A stretch of 64,000 nucleotides of DNA from Nocardioides sp. InS609-2. Lineage in GTDB: Bacteria > Actinomycetota > Actinomycetes > Propionibacteriales > Nocardioidaceae. Below, piece after piece: positions 8,254-16,814 of this stretch (within the stretch, counting starts at the first letter, position 1; every line of letters begins with the position of its first letter). The stretch lies in NCBI RefSeq assembly GCF_023208195.1, contig NZ_CP060034.1, positions 3,658,001 to 3,722,000 on the forward strand, read 5' to 3'. The position numbers and the translations under genes were made by a program. Below the pieces are notes generated by a model, which saw only the letters and a program-made list of their open reading frames with translations, had not been told where the DNA came from and searched no databases.

Positions 8254-9762
8254 TCAGTCGACGAACCGTGGGGTCCACACGCTTCCGGAAGCCGTACGAC
8301 GCGTGGTGGACGCGCCGACGATCAGCAGGCACTTCATGTCGACCGACTCCGGGTCGAGCTCGGCCAGCGTGGTGACGAGCAGCGACTCCTCCTCGCGGCC
8401 GACGTCACGGCCCACCACGACCAGGGTGTCGGCGGACTTGTGCTCGAGCAGCAGCTTCTGGGCGCGCACGATCTGGTCGGTCCGCGAGCGGGACGCCGGG
8501 TTGTAGATCGCCAGCACGAGGTCGGCCTCGGCGATCGCCCGCAGCCGATGCTCCACGACCGACCAGGGCTTGAGCCGGTCCGAGAGGCTGACCACCGCGA
8601 AGTCTGCGCCGATGGGGGCGCCCGCCCGGGCGGCGACGGCCTGTACCGCGCTCACCCCGGGCAGCACCCGGATCACCACGTCGTTGTAGGCCGGGTCGAT
8701 GGCCGCCTCGTGGACGGCCGAGGCCATTCCGAACACCCCGGCGTCCCCGCCGGAGACGACTGCGACCTTCTCCCCGCGCAGTGCGAGGTCGAGAGCGAGC
8801 CGGGCCCGGTCGAGCTCGACGGTGTTGCCGGAGGCGTGCCGAGTGAGGCCGGCCCGTTGCGGTACCCGGTTCACGTACGCCGCGTAGCCGACCACGTGGT
8901 CCACCTGGTCCAGGGCGGCTGTCGCCTCGGGAGTGATCCACCCGTCCGGACCAGGACCGAGCCCGACCACCAACAGCTCCGCGGCGGGACTCTCGACCGG
9001 GGCAGGGTGAGCGTGAGCTCGTCGCCCCGTCGGCTCCTGGTGCGCCGAGTCGCCCGGCACCACGATCAGCGAGAAGTACGGCACGGTCGCCGGATCCACG
9101 TCCGACACCGGAAGCCATCGCTCTTCGGGCATGGAGGCCCGCTCGACGTAGAGCGCGTGCTCGAGGCGTCCCGCCTGCGCCAGAGCAGACCTGACGGCCG
9201 GGAAGGTGCGGCCGAGCTTCATGATGATGGCGCCGTCGGTGTCCGCCAGCCGACGTGCGAGCTCGGCCTCGGGCAGCGTGCCCGGCAGGATCGTCAGCAC
9301 GTCGGTTTGCCGCACCAGCGGTGACGCGACCGCTGCGGTGGCCGCGGCGAACGCCGGCACACCTGGGACGACCTCGGTCGGGAACCGCTCCGAGAGATGG
9401 TCGTGCATGTACATGTACGAGCCGTAGAACAGCGGGTCGCCCTCGGCGAGCAGCACCACCGTTCGACCGAGCTCGAGGTGTGCGGCCAGCCGGGCGGCGG
9501 ACTGCTCGTAGAACTCCGCCATGGCTCCGGCGTAGCCACCCGGATGTTCGGTGCGACCGGTCGTGACGGGGTAGCGAAGCTCTTCCTCCACGACAGTCGC
9601 CGGGATCAGGCCGGCGGCGATGCGGCGTGCATTGGACTGCTTGCCGACCCCTGCGTGGTAGGCGATCACGTCGGCCGTGGCAATCAGCCGGGCCGCCTTG
9701 AGGGTGATCAGCTCGGGATCCCCGGGGCCGAGCCCGACTCCGTAGAAGTGCCCGGCTGTCAC
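8254..9762 (-). CDS. cobIJ: Fused precorrin-2 C20-methyltransferase / precorrin-3B C17-methyltransferase
   Basis: A 502-residue fusion. The first half (to about residue 240) is CobI: FYGVGLGPGDPELITLKAAR in pieces, LLAEGDPLFYGSYMYM, VVPGVPAFAAA. The second half is CobJ: LLVVGLGPGPDGWITPEA, VVSGGDAGVFGMA, VLPGVSAVQAVAARAGAP. It methylates C20, then C17 with ring contraction after CobG acts. The start is GTG 9762, which overlaps the cobH TGA and follows GAGGAGGA; longer in-frame versions run antisense-like through cobH and are not credible. CobIJ fusions are usual in actinobacteria. Confidence 0.93.
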   Translation of the reverse strand: MTAGHFYGVGLGPGDPELITLKAARLIATADVIAYHAGVGKQSNARRIAAGLIPATVVEEELRYPVTTGRTEHPGGYAGAMAEFYEQSAARLAAHLELGRTVVLLAEGDPLFYGSYMYMHDHLSERFPTEVVPGVPAFAAATAAVASPLVRQTDVLTILPGTLPEAELARRLADTDGAIIMKLGRTFPAVRSALAQAGRLEHALYVERASMPEERWLPVSDVDPATVPYFSLIVVPGDSAHQEPTGRRAHAHPAPVESPAAELLVVGLGPGPDGWITPEATAALDQVDHVVGYAAYVNRVPQRAGLTRHASGNTVELDRARLALDLALRGEKVAVVSGGDAGVFGMASAVHEAAIDPAYNDVVIRVLPGVSAVQAVAARAGAPIGADFAVVSLSDRLKPWSVVEHRLRAIAEADLVLAIYNPASRSRTDQIVRAQKLLLEHKSADTLVVVGRDVGREEESLLVTTLAELDPESVDMKCLLIVGASTTRRTASGSVWTPRFVD

Positions 9763-10424
9763 TCCTCCTCCTGGGCCAGCGCGTTGATGGCGGAGGAGGT
9801 CATCGCCGAGCCCCCGCGGCGCCCGCGCACCGTGACGAACGGGATGTCGATGCCGTGATCCTCGTAGAACGAGGCCAAGGCCTCCTTGGACTCCGCCGCG
9901 CCGATGAAGCCAACCGGACAGCCGACGATCGCCGCTGGTCGGGGTGCCCCGGCGATCAGCATCTCCAGCAGGTGGAACAACGCGGTGGGCGCGTTGCCGA
10001 TCGCCACGACGGCGCCGTCCAGGTGGGGCTCCCACAGCGAGACGGCCGCTGCCGTGCGGGTGGTGCTCCACGTGGCGGCCAGGCCGGGCACACGCTCGTC
10101 GTTGAGGAAGCAGAGCACGTCGTTGTCGGCCGGCAGCCGTCCGGCTGTGATGCCCATGGCGACCATCCGCGCATCGGCGAGTATCGGCGCGCCCGTCGCG
10201 AGTGCCAGCCGGGCAGCGGGGACCAGTCCCGGATGGATCTGGAGGTCGGGCACGAGGTCCACCTGGCCACTGCCGTGCACCATCCGCACCGCCAGCTTCT
10301 CGGCGTCTGCTGGTATCGCCTCGAGGCTCGCCTCCCGTCGGATGGTCGCGAAGGACTCCACGTAGATCGACGGGCCGTCGTCGATGTAGGTGTAGTGGCG
10401 AGTGGGGCGCTGCAGGTCACTCAT
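9759..10424 (-). CDS. cobH: Precorrin-8X methylmutase
   Basis: A 221-residue CobH/CbiC, which moves the C11 methyl to C12 to form hydrogenobyrinate. RMVHGSGQVDLV contains the catalytic His of this family, and GNAPTALFHLLEM, VGCPVGFIGAAESKEAL and RGRRGGSAMTSSAINAL match conserved blocks. ATG 10424 follows GAGGAGG with six bases between and overlaps the cobG stop (ATGA). It is the second gene of the riboswitch-led cobG-cobH-cobIJ unit. Confidence 0.95.
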   Translation of the reverse strand: MSDLQRPTRHYTYIDDGPSIYVESFATIRREASLEAIPADAEKLAVRMVHGSGQVDLVPDLQIHPGLVPAARLALATGAPILADARMVAMGITAGRLPADNDVLCFLNDERVPGLAATWSTTRTAAAVSLWEPHLDGAVVAIGNAPTALFHLLEMLIAGAPRPAAIVGCPVGFIGAAESKEALASFYEDHGIDIPFVTVRGRRGGSAMTSSAINALAQEEE

Positions 10425-11281
10425 GTGGCCTCCTCGGACGGGACGAGTACGCCGCGCCACGGCGTGACGACCAGTTCGCGGGCGTGCCCGACGAGGAGGG
10501 CGGCCAGCGCGTGGTCGACGACACCCTTCGGAGCGGCCACGTGCTCGCCGCCTGCGACGGGTCCGAACGGCAGGGCCGGGCAGGTCACGGTGGTCGCGGC
10601 CTCTCGCGGGAGGCGGTCGGTCAGCGGCTGCACGAGCTCGTCCACGTGCCAGGGCGCCTCGGGTCCGTCGCCGCGCTCGTCCAGGAAACGCAGAGCCAGG
10701 TCAACCATGGCCCGAGCGGCCGCTGCCAGTCCGATCACTGGCCCCCAACCGATGGAACCGACGCGCAGTTGCGCGGTCGTGGCATCGAGAGCCACCAAGC
10801 CGAGGTCGGTCGACCGGCCGACCAGATCACCCCGGCCGTCGTCGAGGACGAACAGGAACCGGCCCGGCAGCCCGGCCAGCCGCGGGTTTGCGCACAGCAC
10901 ATCGTCCAGCTCGGCAGCGACCGGTCGGAGGTCAGCGCGGCCTCCGCTGAGCCCGGTCTGGGGGGAGACCATGAGGTTGCGCACGAGCTCGTGGGTCCGG
11001 GAGGGGAGCAGCCCGGTCGCCTCGATCGCCTGCACCACCTCGGGGACCAGGTCGCCGCCGCGGGTGGGGAGGCCGCGCAGCTGCACGTTTGCCCGTCGGG
11101 TGAGGTGGAGGGCGCCGTCGCCGTACTCGCTGGCGACATCGCTCAGGGCTGCCAGCGACTCCGGGGCCAGCCGTCCGCCGACCAGTCGCAGCCGGACGAG
11201 GGCACCATCGTCGGCTGACCACGGGCGGAACACGCCGGGGCAAAGATCGGGTCGTGACCGAAGGCTCGGTGTGGTCGTCAC
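10421..11281 (-). CDS. cobG: CobG-like precorrin-3B synthase (short form)
   Basis: A 286-residue protein of the nitrite/sulfite reductase-like CobG family. RPDLCPGVFRPW, GDGALHLTRRANVQLRG and SPQTGLSGGRADLRPVA are family blocks. Classical CobG is an O2-dependent iron-sulfur enzyme of about 400 residues that makes precorrin-3B. This protein is shorter, and I see no four-cysteine cluster of the usual NIR/SIR form; the only cysteines are in LCPGVF, VLCANP and TCPALP. It may be a reduced variant or rely on different ligands. The start is GTG 11281 with only a weak GAAGGA upstream. Confidence 0.78.
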   Translation of the reverse strand: MTTTPSLRSRPDLCPGVFRPWSADDGALVRLRLVGGRLAPESLAALSDVASEYGDGALHLTRRANVQLRGLPTRGGDLVPEVVQAIEATGLLPSRTHELVRNLMVSPQTGLSGGRADLRPVAAELDDVLCANPRLAGLPGRFLFVLDDGRGDLVGRSTDLGLVALDATTAQLRVGSIGWGPVIGLAAAARAMVDLALRFLDERGDGPEAPWHVDELVQPLTDRLPREAATTVTCPALPFGPVAGGEHVAAPKGVVDHALAALLVGHARELVVTPWRGVLVPSEEAT

Positions 11282-11344
11282 TGCTGTCCTTCGGGATCAA
11301 GGCCCGTGCGCGAAGCCCTCGTTTCCCGGCGGCGTTTGCCGCAG

Positions 11345-11540
11345 GGGCCAGCAGGTCTTCGGACTCGGGATCATCCGGTGCGGAACGCCTTCCCGGACCC
11401 TTCGATCCAGTGGCTGTCGCGAGAGCTTCCCCGCAAACACGTTCCGTCCGTCACCCATACCGCTGCGCGTCAGTCCCGGATTCGCACCGGGTTCCCTGAC
11501 CCGCACAAGTGCATGCGGGTCGACTGGCGTGGTGAGGGTA
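11345..11540 (-). promoter_or_regulatory. Cobalamin riboswitch before cobG-cobH-cobIJ
   Basis: Minus-strand elements appear in order: GGGAACCCGGTGCGAATCC, GGGACTGACGCGCAGCGGTA, GCGACAGCCACTGG, GGGAAGGCGTT and GAGTCCGAAGACCTGCTGG. This is a full-length cobalamin riboswitch ending about 65 bases upstream of the cobG start. The 160 bases farther upstream (to 11,700) hold no convincing gene and probably include the promoter. Confidence 0.94.
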
Positions 11541-11700
11541 CCAACCCAACGGCGGACCCTTGCCGTCACCGGGCGAGACGTATGCATGGCGGCTCGCGTC
11601 GCGTCAGTGACGTGGCCCTGCCGCACGGTGTCGACCAGCGAGAAGCCGAAGCGGTTGCCTACGGTGTGCCCATGACGTGCTGCGCCGGACGCGGGCGGCT

Positions 11701-12112
11701 CTAGTCGATGACTGCGGTGGCCTCGACCTCGACGAGCACATCGGGCTCGAACAGGTAGTCCACACCGATGAGCGACGAGGGGGGCAGGGGCAGGGAAAGA
11801 CCGATCTCGTCCGCGACCTGCTCGAGACCGGCCATGAAGGGAGTGATCTTCTCCGGCTCCCACTGTGTGACGTAGAACGTGAGGCGCAGTACGTCTTCGA
11901 ACCCCGCGTCCGCGCCGGCCAGTCCACGCGCGGTGTTGCGCAACGCCTGGGCAAGCTGGGCGGCCAGATCGCCAGGAGCGACCGGGGTGCCATCGGCTAG
12001 GCGAGCGATCTGCCCGCTCACGTGGATGTGTCGGCTGCCAGTGGCCGACTGCGACGTGGTGGTAGGGCGTGGGTGCCAGCATGCCTTCGGGGGTGAAGTG
12101 TCGTACGGACAT
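11701..12112 (-). pseudogene. RidA-family protein gene with a one-base frameshift
   Basis: Reading from ATG 12112 (AGGAG seven bases upstream) gives MSVRHFTPEGMLAPTPYHHV. After one extra base in the GGCC at 12043-12046, the frame that continues is ATGSRHIHVSGQIARLADG and the rest of a RidA/YjgF protein to 11701. Removing one base gives a 136-residue protein of normal family length. RidA proteins hydrolyse reactive enamine/imine intermediates. Either the gene is freshly broken or the base is a sequencing error. It is divergent from an HxlR regulator, a usual arrangement for regulated detoxification genes. Confidence 0.8.
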
Positions 12113-12146
12113 GAGAATCTCCTGGGTTAGTAGCGTGTTAGGTAAA

Positions 12147-12162
12147 TACTTGCTACCAAGTA
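12147..12162. promoter_or_regulatory. Likely HxlR operator
   Basis: A perfect inverted repeat, TACTTG-CTAC-CAAGTA, lies in the 81-bp gap between the divergent RidA and HxlR genes. Known operators of HxlR-type regulators such as YodB and HypR are similar short palindromes beginning TACT and ending AGTA. It is centred about 40 bases upstream of the RidA start. Confidence 0.65.
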
Positions 12163-12225
12163 GCCGCAGGACACTTCAACGAGACCAGGTTTCATGACCG
12201 ATACACCGCTGCCCATTACGGCCGG

Positions 12226-12570
12226 TTGCACATCGCTGCATCACACCGGGAGCTGCTCGACCACGTCCTCGACAAGTGGTCTCTGAACGTGCTGAACGAG
12301 TTGTGCGAACGGCCGTGCCGATTCAATGACCTGCGCCGCGCGATCCCCGCTGTGACGCAGAAGTCGCTCACCGCCACCCTGCGCAGGCTCGAACGCAACG
12401 GCATTGTTGAGCGCGAAGTCGTCCGCTCCCGGCCGATCGCGGTGGAATACCGGATCACCGCTCTAGGCAAGACGCTCCGCGCGCCGGTGGAAGCGCTCCT
12501 GGAGTGGGCGCACACACACATGGCGGAGATCGAGGACGCGCGAGTGACCTACGACGACGAAGAACACTGA
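12226..12570 (+). CDS. HxlR-family transcriptional regulator
   Basis: A 114-residue winged helix-turn-helix protein. DKWSLNVLNELCERPCRFND and AVTQKSLTATLRRLERNGI are the HxlR DNA-binding core, followed by the wing VVRSRPIAVEYRITALGKTL. The only in-frame start is TTG 12226. An ATG at 12194 opens MTDTPLP in another frame, so the N-terminus may be displaced by a second small indel like the one in the neighbouring RidA gene. The core domain is intact. Confidence 0.8.
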   Translation: MHIAASHRELLDHVLDKWSLNVLNELCERPCRFNDLRRAIPAVTQKSLTATLRRLERNGIVEREVVRSRPIAVEYRITALGKTLRAPVEALLEWAHTHMAEIEDARVTYDDEEH

Positions 12571-12664
12571 CCTCAGCGGGCCGCAACTGGCCTAAAGCTG
12601 GTGGGGGGCCGGGTCGTGGACGCCTGACAGAAGCGCCAGCTCGAGGTTTGTCTCGTCCTCGGTG

Positions 12665-13062
12665 TCCGGTGCGGACGCCCGCTGCCGCCCCTTGGTCACG
12701 CTGACCACCGCCGGGCAGCGGCACGACTCGTTGGCCTTCGAGCTGCTGATGGACGAGCTGCGCGTCCTGCGCAACGGCCCTGGGCGTCCGCGCACCCGCC
12801 CGGACGAGTTGCTGGCCGACAAGGCGTACTCCTCCAGGGCATCCGTGGCCACCTCCGCGGCCGCGGTCGGCTCCCCGGCCTCGACGCGGCCTCGACGCGG
12901 CCTCCTACCGCCAGCGCAACGTCGTCGAGCGGGCCGTGCACAAGCTGCGCTGCCACCCGGTACGACAAGCGCGACTTCATCTACCGAGGAACCATCGACG
13001 TCGCCTCGATCAGGATCTGGCTACGAGACGCCGTCTCCACAGATATGCGAGAGACGGCCTAG
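12665..13062 (+). pseudogene. IS5-type transposase remnant
   Basis: Three fragments of a DDE transposase are recognisable in different frames: CRPLVTLTTAGQRHDSLAFE with RTRPDELLADKAYSSRA, then SYRQRNVVERAVHKLRCHP, then the C-terminus DKRDFIYRGTIDVASIRIW ending at the TAG at 13060-13062. The N-terminal half and the segment between the last two pieces are missing. No terminal inverted repeats could be paired, so this is a decayed insertion, not an active element. Confidence 0.75.
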
Positions 13063-13103
13063 TCTTGTCCTTGCTTTTCGACGTCGTGCGGAGGATCGAC
13101 CCT

Positions 13104-13706
13104 GTGGCTTGCGTCTACCTCGTCCGACACGGTGAGTCTGAGTGGAATGTGCGTCGACTCACCCAAGGCCAGACGTCGCACCCGCCACTCACCGACGTGG
13201 GCCGTGAACAGGCACGCGCTGCCACGGAGATCATTTCGACTGACCTCGCCGAACGACGTGAACGTCTCGAGCGGCTCGTCACAAGTGACCTGGTTCGCGC
13301 GGTCGAGACCGCAAGGATCCTCAGCAACGCCTTGGGCGTCCCCGCGCAGCTTGATCATCGGTTGCGGGAGCAGGGCCTGGGCCGCCTCGAGGGTCGCGGG
13401 TACGACGACACGTGGGCTGTCGCGGAACAGCACGACTGGTCCGACCCGACTGAGCCCGTCGCCGGTGGCGAGTCCGTTGCTGCGCTGCACACCCGGATCG
13501 CCGCCGTGCTGGGTGAGCTCGTGCCCGGGCGAACGACCGCGCTGGTCAGCCACGGTGATGCGATCCGTGCGGCCCTGGCTCAGATCGCAGGCACGGACCC
13601 GGTGGTAGCTCCATGGGTTCCCGTGCCCAACGGCGCGGTCTTTCGAGTCCGCGCAGGCGGTGGGTGGGAGCAGTTGGCCCAACCGGCCGGACGCCCTTGG
13701 CGTTGA
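13104..13706 (+). CDS. Histidine phosphatase family protein
   Basis: A 200-residue phosphoglycerate-mutase-like protein. VYLVRHGESEWN holds the catalytic RHG, SDLVRAVETARIL follows, GLGRLEGRGYDD carries the general acid region, and ALVSHGDAIRAAL has the second His. Substrate cannot be told; relatives act on sugar phosphates or alpha-ribazole phosphate. GTG 13104 is chosen because GGAGG lies nine bases upstream. The open frame extends back into the transposase remnant, which is not part of this gene. Confidence 0.85.
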   Translation: MACVYLVRHGESEWNVRRLTQGQTSHPPLTDVGREQARAATEIISTDLAERRERLERLVTSDLVRAVETARILSNALGVPAQLDHRLREQGLGRLEGRGYDDTWAVAEQHDWSDPTEPVAGGESVAALHTRIAAVLGELVPGRTTALVSHGDAIRAALAQIAGTDPVVAPWVPVPNGAVFRVRAGGGWEQLAQPAGRPWR

Positions 13707-14034
13707 GGCGGTGCCTTGGCAGCCTCAGGCGTCGTTCGTGGCCGAGCAATGACAGCGCGACGACTGCGGCCTGCACCCAAGACGCCCGAATCTTGAGGAA
13801 GACGTCGCGGCGGTCGGGGGGAATGGTGGTGTGTGGCGCGGGCGATGGGATCGCACCGTGTGAAGTTGCTGGTCGGCGGTGATGGCCGCAGCATGGCGTA
13901 GGTCGCACCCACCCAGAAAGCTCCGGAACCGCCCGGGGGTGTTGGCTGACAACGGACCGTATGTCTGACAAACCTGTCGTCAGCCCTGATTGCGACAGGT
14001 ATCCACACTTGTTGGCGTGACAGGAGAACCCCGG
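13707..14034. other. Intergenic stretch without a recognised gene
   Basis: These 328 bases separate the histidine phosphatase from the truncated thioredoxin-domain fragment. No frame on either strand gives a recognisable protein. The only structure seen is the inverted repeat at 13972-14000 and the AGGAG ribosome site just before 14035. It probably contains the original promoter of the interrupted gene. Confidence 0.5.
13972..14000. repeat. Inverted repeat upstream of the interrupted gene
   Basis: ACCTGTCG at 13972-13979 is the exact reverse complement of CGACAGGT at 13993-14000, with a 13-base spacer. It lies 35 bases upstream of the ATG of the truncated DUF255 fragment, so it could be an operator or a transcript hairpin belonging to the original promoter. 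Confidence 0.5.
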
Positions 14035-14211
14035 ATGGCGAACCGTCTGTCGGAAGCAACGAGCCCGTATCTGCAGCAGCACAAGGACAACCCCGTCGAC
14101 TGGTGGGAGTGGGAGCCGGCGGCGTTCGAGGAGGCCCGGCGGCGCGATGTGCCGGTGCTGCTGAGCATCGGGTACGCCGCGTGCCACTGGTGCCACGAGG
14201 TCGCCGCGTAG
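14035..14211 (+). pseudogene. Displaced 5' fragment of a DUF255/thioredoxin-domain gene
   Basis: From ATG 14035 (AGGAG eight bases upstream) the frame reads [19 protein letters not shown] and continues to [11 protein letters not shown], then EVAA and a stop. This is the N-terminus of the same protein family as the complete gene at 25257, with about 75% identical codon-level sequence but clear amino-acid differences (SEA for ANA, KDN for AEN, RRRD for RRRN). It ends abruptly at the left core repeat of the integrated element. It is the native 5' end of the chromosomal gene, cut off by the integration. Confidence 0.88.
14155..14195 (+). repeat. Left core attachment repeat (attL)
   Basis: The 41 bases beginning GTGCTGCTGAGC and ending CCACTGGTGCCA recur without mismatch at 25377-25417. 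The base before (G versus C) and the base after (C versus T) differ, so the identity stops sharply. The repeat encodes [14 protein letters not shown] of the target protein. Confidence 0.9.
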
Positions 14212-14314
14212 ACGGTCGTCGGTGGATTTCAACGAAACCGCAGGTCAGAGCGGTGGTCGCGGTTCACGGCGTTTCGCCGAGTGCCGCCGTTGGACACCTT
14301 TTCCGGGGCTTCGT

Positions 14315-14337
14315 GTATCACTCTCGTGTATCACTCG
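14315..14337 (+). repeat. Candidate integrase arm-type sites, left end
   Basis: Two perfect tandem copies of TCGTGTATCACTC lie at 14311-14323 and 14324-14336. The 23 bases 14315-14337 match 25193-25215 at 17 positions, and all six differences are transitions, in the same orientation. Such paired repeats near both ends fit arm-binding sites of a tyrosine recombinase. Confidence 0.55.
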
Positions 14338-14364
14338 GGGCGCAAGCTGGCTCGGCCTGGCACG

Positions 14365-16707
14365 TCATCTGGTCTTGCGGGGGTTGGGGAACCCGAGGCT
14401 GGTGTAGCCGGGTGCCCGTTTGGTGAGCGCGGCCGCGAGGACGGGAACATCGACATCGTGGTAGTCGTGGACCTCGGCGGTCTGCTTGCCGGGATAGGCA
14501 CGGAGGATGCGCCCGGCGTACTGGACGAGGCGCCCCTTGAACGAGACCGGGCCCGCAAGGAACAGAGTGTCGAGTGCAGGACAGTCGAAGCCCTCGCCAA
14601 CGAAGTGGCCGGTGGCGACGACGAGTAGCGGTGGACCGCCATCGGTCGGGACGAGCCGTTCGTTGGCAGCCGCGCGCTGCTTGGCGCCCATGCCGCCCTT
14701 GAGAACGACTGGCTCGAGTCCTCGCTCGGTGAGGGCGGCGGCCAGGTGGTCGACGTGGCCGGTGCGCTGGGCGAGAACAAGGCAGTGTCGGCCGCGACCG
14801 AGGGCCTCCACCACATCCTTGAGGATCTGCTCGTTGCGTGCTTCGTCTTCGGCGAGGGCGCGGTGCACGCCGGCGATGGTGCCCGGGACCGAGAGATCGA
14901 TCGGGTCGTTCAGCCGGAATGCCGTGGGGTGGACGATGAGCAAAGGGCGAGGCCGGCCGGCACTGGCGCCTTCGAGTGTGTCGGGATCCGCGTGGGCGAA
15001 GGTGTGTCGGACGGGACCGAGCTGGAAGCCGATCAGGTCATCGAGACCGTCGCGCCGGTACGGGGTGGCGGTGAGGCCAACCCAGTGCCGGGCGGGAATC
15101 GCGCGCACCGCGGACTCGAACGCGGCCGCCGGGACGTGATGGCACTCATCGACGACGACTTGGCCGTACGCGCTCAGCTTGTCCGCGAGATCGGTTCGGC
15201 GAGCGAGAGTCTGCAAGGTCGCAATGTCGACGACTCCGGTGAGTTTGGAACGGCCGCCGCCGAGTTGGCCGGGTTTGACTCCGAGCAGGTCCTGGATCTG
15301 GCGACGCCACTGGTCGGCGAGCGTCTTACGGTCCACGAGCACGAGCGTGGAGACGGCTCGCTGGGCGATGACGGCGCAGGCCATCACGGTCTTCCCAGAG
15401 CCGGGCGGCGCGACGATTAACCCGAGGTCGTGTGGGAGTACGGCCGCCACTGCTTCCCGTTGCTGCGGAGTGAGGTCGATGGAAGACGAGAGCTCCAGTG
15501 CATCGCCGGCGACTCGCTGATCCGCAAGCTCGATCTTGCTGCCGGCTTTCTCGATGAGGCCGGTAGCGGTTTCGCGTAGTCCGCGTGGGAGAACGAGGTG
15601 GTCGTCAAGCGTCTCGTCGTAGGAGGTGATGATGCGCGGGACGTTCCAGGTCGACTGGCGACGACGCTGGCGGTCGTAGAAGTCCGGGTTGTACGTCGAT
15701 GCCGCGTGTTTCAGGGTGGCGTAGAGCCAGGGGCTGAGTTCCGATCCCGGAATCCTCACGGTCCCGTCGAGACTGAGGTGGACGATCGGGGCAGGGCTCG
15801 GCTGTGTCCTGGTCGATCGGGCTGGCTGGGCGCGATCAACGCGTGCGCCAACCGTCGGTTCCCGGAGCGATGAAGCAAGCTTGGTGACCTGCTTGGGCGT
15901 GAGACGTTCCAGCGTGGACAGGTACTCCCACTGGTCCTCGAACGGCTCCAGCGTGGCCAGGTCGAGGAAGACGGTGGTGCCGAGCTTGCGTGACTTGCCG
16001 TGGAGCGGCGCGGCGATCAGGTTACCGGGCCCCTGTCCGGGCAGGACGTCTTGGGACGGAAAGAGCCGGTCGTAGCAGCGCAGGTCCATCCGTCCACGGA
16101 TCGCGATCGCCTCGCGGACGAACGCGGTCCCGAGCTGTCGGGTCGAAGCGGCGGGCACTGGGTCCGTGAAGAAGATCCACACGTGTGCGCCGATACCGGA
16201 GCGCGAGACCTCCAACGCGGCTGGTGCTCCAACCGCTCTGGCCGCCTTCAGATACGCGAGTGCGTCGAGCATGGCGGCCTGTCCGTCGAAGTCGGCGGCG
16301 AGCCACCAAGTCTGGTCACCACGGAGCATCGGATAGAGGCCGATGTGGACATCGCCGGTCAGATGCGCGGCAAGCACCTCGGGCGTCAGTGGCAGATGCC
16401 GCACTTCGGATGCAGGGCGGCCCTTGCGCCACCCGCCCTCGACGGCGGGCATCCACCCCGACTTGCCGGTGCGCGCGTTCTCCCACCGAATCGCATAGAC
16501 GTCACGCCGTGCGCCGAACAGCGCTGCATAGAACTCGACCTTGGCCTGCGAGGACGAACGAGCGTCCACCGAACCAGGTGCTTTGTCGAACCACGCCGCT
16601 TGGGTACCGCGAGATGGAGACGCCTCCGCGTCGGTCAGCTTGAGGAGCTTGCGCAGGCGCGCGTTCTCGCGCCTCAAGCTCTCGAGTTCGGCTTGCAGGT
16701 TGCTCAC
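14365..16707 (-). CDS. TOTE-type archaeo-eukaryotic primase fused to SF2 helicase
   Basis: A 780-residue protein. A short coiled coil (1-25) precedes an archaeo-eukaryotic primase-like domain (about 55-255) with DVYAIRWENARTGKSG, the metal-binding DFD at 139-141 and SRSGIGAHVWIFF with His175. An SF2 helicase follows: Walker A PPGSGKT (434-440), DECHH (520-524), LTATPYRRD and motif VI QYAGRILR (729-736). This layout is that of the AEP-helicase proteins of predicted TOTE conflict systems. The Cys pair usually seen just before the LPLT segment is absent here. A role in defence against other mobile elements is inferred from the family, not shown. Confidence 0.85.
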   Translation of the reverse strand: MSNLQAELESLRRENARLRKLLKLTDAEASPSRGTQAAWFDKAPGSVDARSSSQAKVEFYAALFGARRDVYAIRWENARTGKSGWMPAVEGGWRKGRPASEVRHLPLTPEVLAAHLTGDVHIGLYPMLRGDQTWWLAADFDGQAAMLDALAYLKAARAVGAPAALEVSRSGIGAHVWIFFTDPVPAASTRQLGTAFVREAIAIRGRMDLRCYDRLFPSQDVLPGQGPGNLIAAPLHGKSRKLGTTVFLDLATLEPFEDQWEYLSTLERLTPKQVTKLASSLREPTVGARVDRAQPARSTRTQPSPAPIVHLSLDGTVRIPGSELSPWLYATLKHAASTYNPDFYDRQRRRQSTWNVPRIITSYDETLDDHLVLPRGLRETATGLIEKAGSKIELADQRVAGDALELSSSIDLTPQQREAVAAVLPHDLGLIVAPPGSGKTVMACAVIAQRAVSTLVLVDRKTLADQWRRQIQDLLGVKPGQLGGGRSKLTGVVDIATLQTLARRTDLADKLSAYGQVVVDECHHVPAAAFESAVRAIPARHWVGLTATPYRRDGLDDLIGFQLGPVRHTFAHADPDTLEGASAGRPRPLLIVHPTAFRLNDPIDLSVPGTIAGVHRALAEDEARNEQILKDVVEALGRGRHCLVLAQRTGHVDHLAAALTERGLEPVVLKGGMGAKQRAAANERLVPTDGGPPLLVVATGHFVGEGFDCPALDTLFLAGPVSFKGRLVQYAGRILRAYPGKQTAEVHDYHDVDVPVLAAALTKRAPGYTSLGFPNPRKTR

Positions 16708-16814
16708 GGCGTCAATCCTGGTATCTGGACGAGAACGAGGTTGGGGGGCGTGTTGAGGAAGCGGTCGCGCCAGATCTTGACGAAGCCGTAGCTACAGCCG
16801 GCCGCTGGTTCCCA

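Noticed and set aside
12936..13103. N-terminal extension of the histidine phosphatase
   Set aside because: These codons are the out-of-frame 3' end of the transposase remnant; GGAGG before GTG 13104 marks the real start.
13725..13952. 75-codon minus-strand frame between the histidine phosphatase and the DUF255 fragment
   Set aside because: No start signal, no recognisable domain, composition typical of a chance frame.
14311..14336. Tandem 13-bp repeat as a CRISPR array
   Set aside because: Only two units, no spacers, no cas genes; a similar pair at the other end of the element explains it better as integrase sites.
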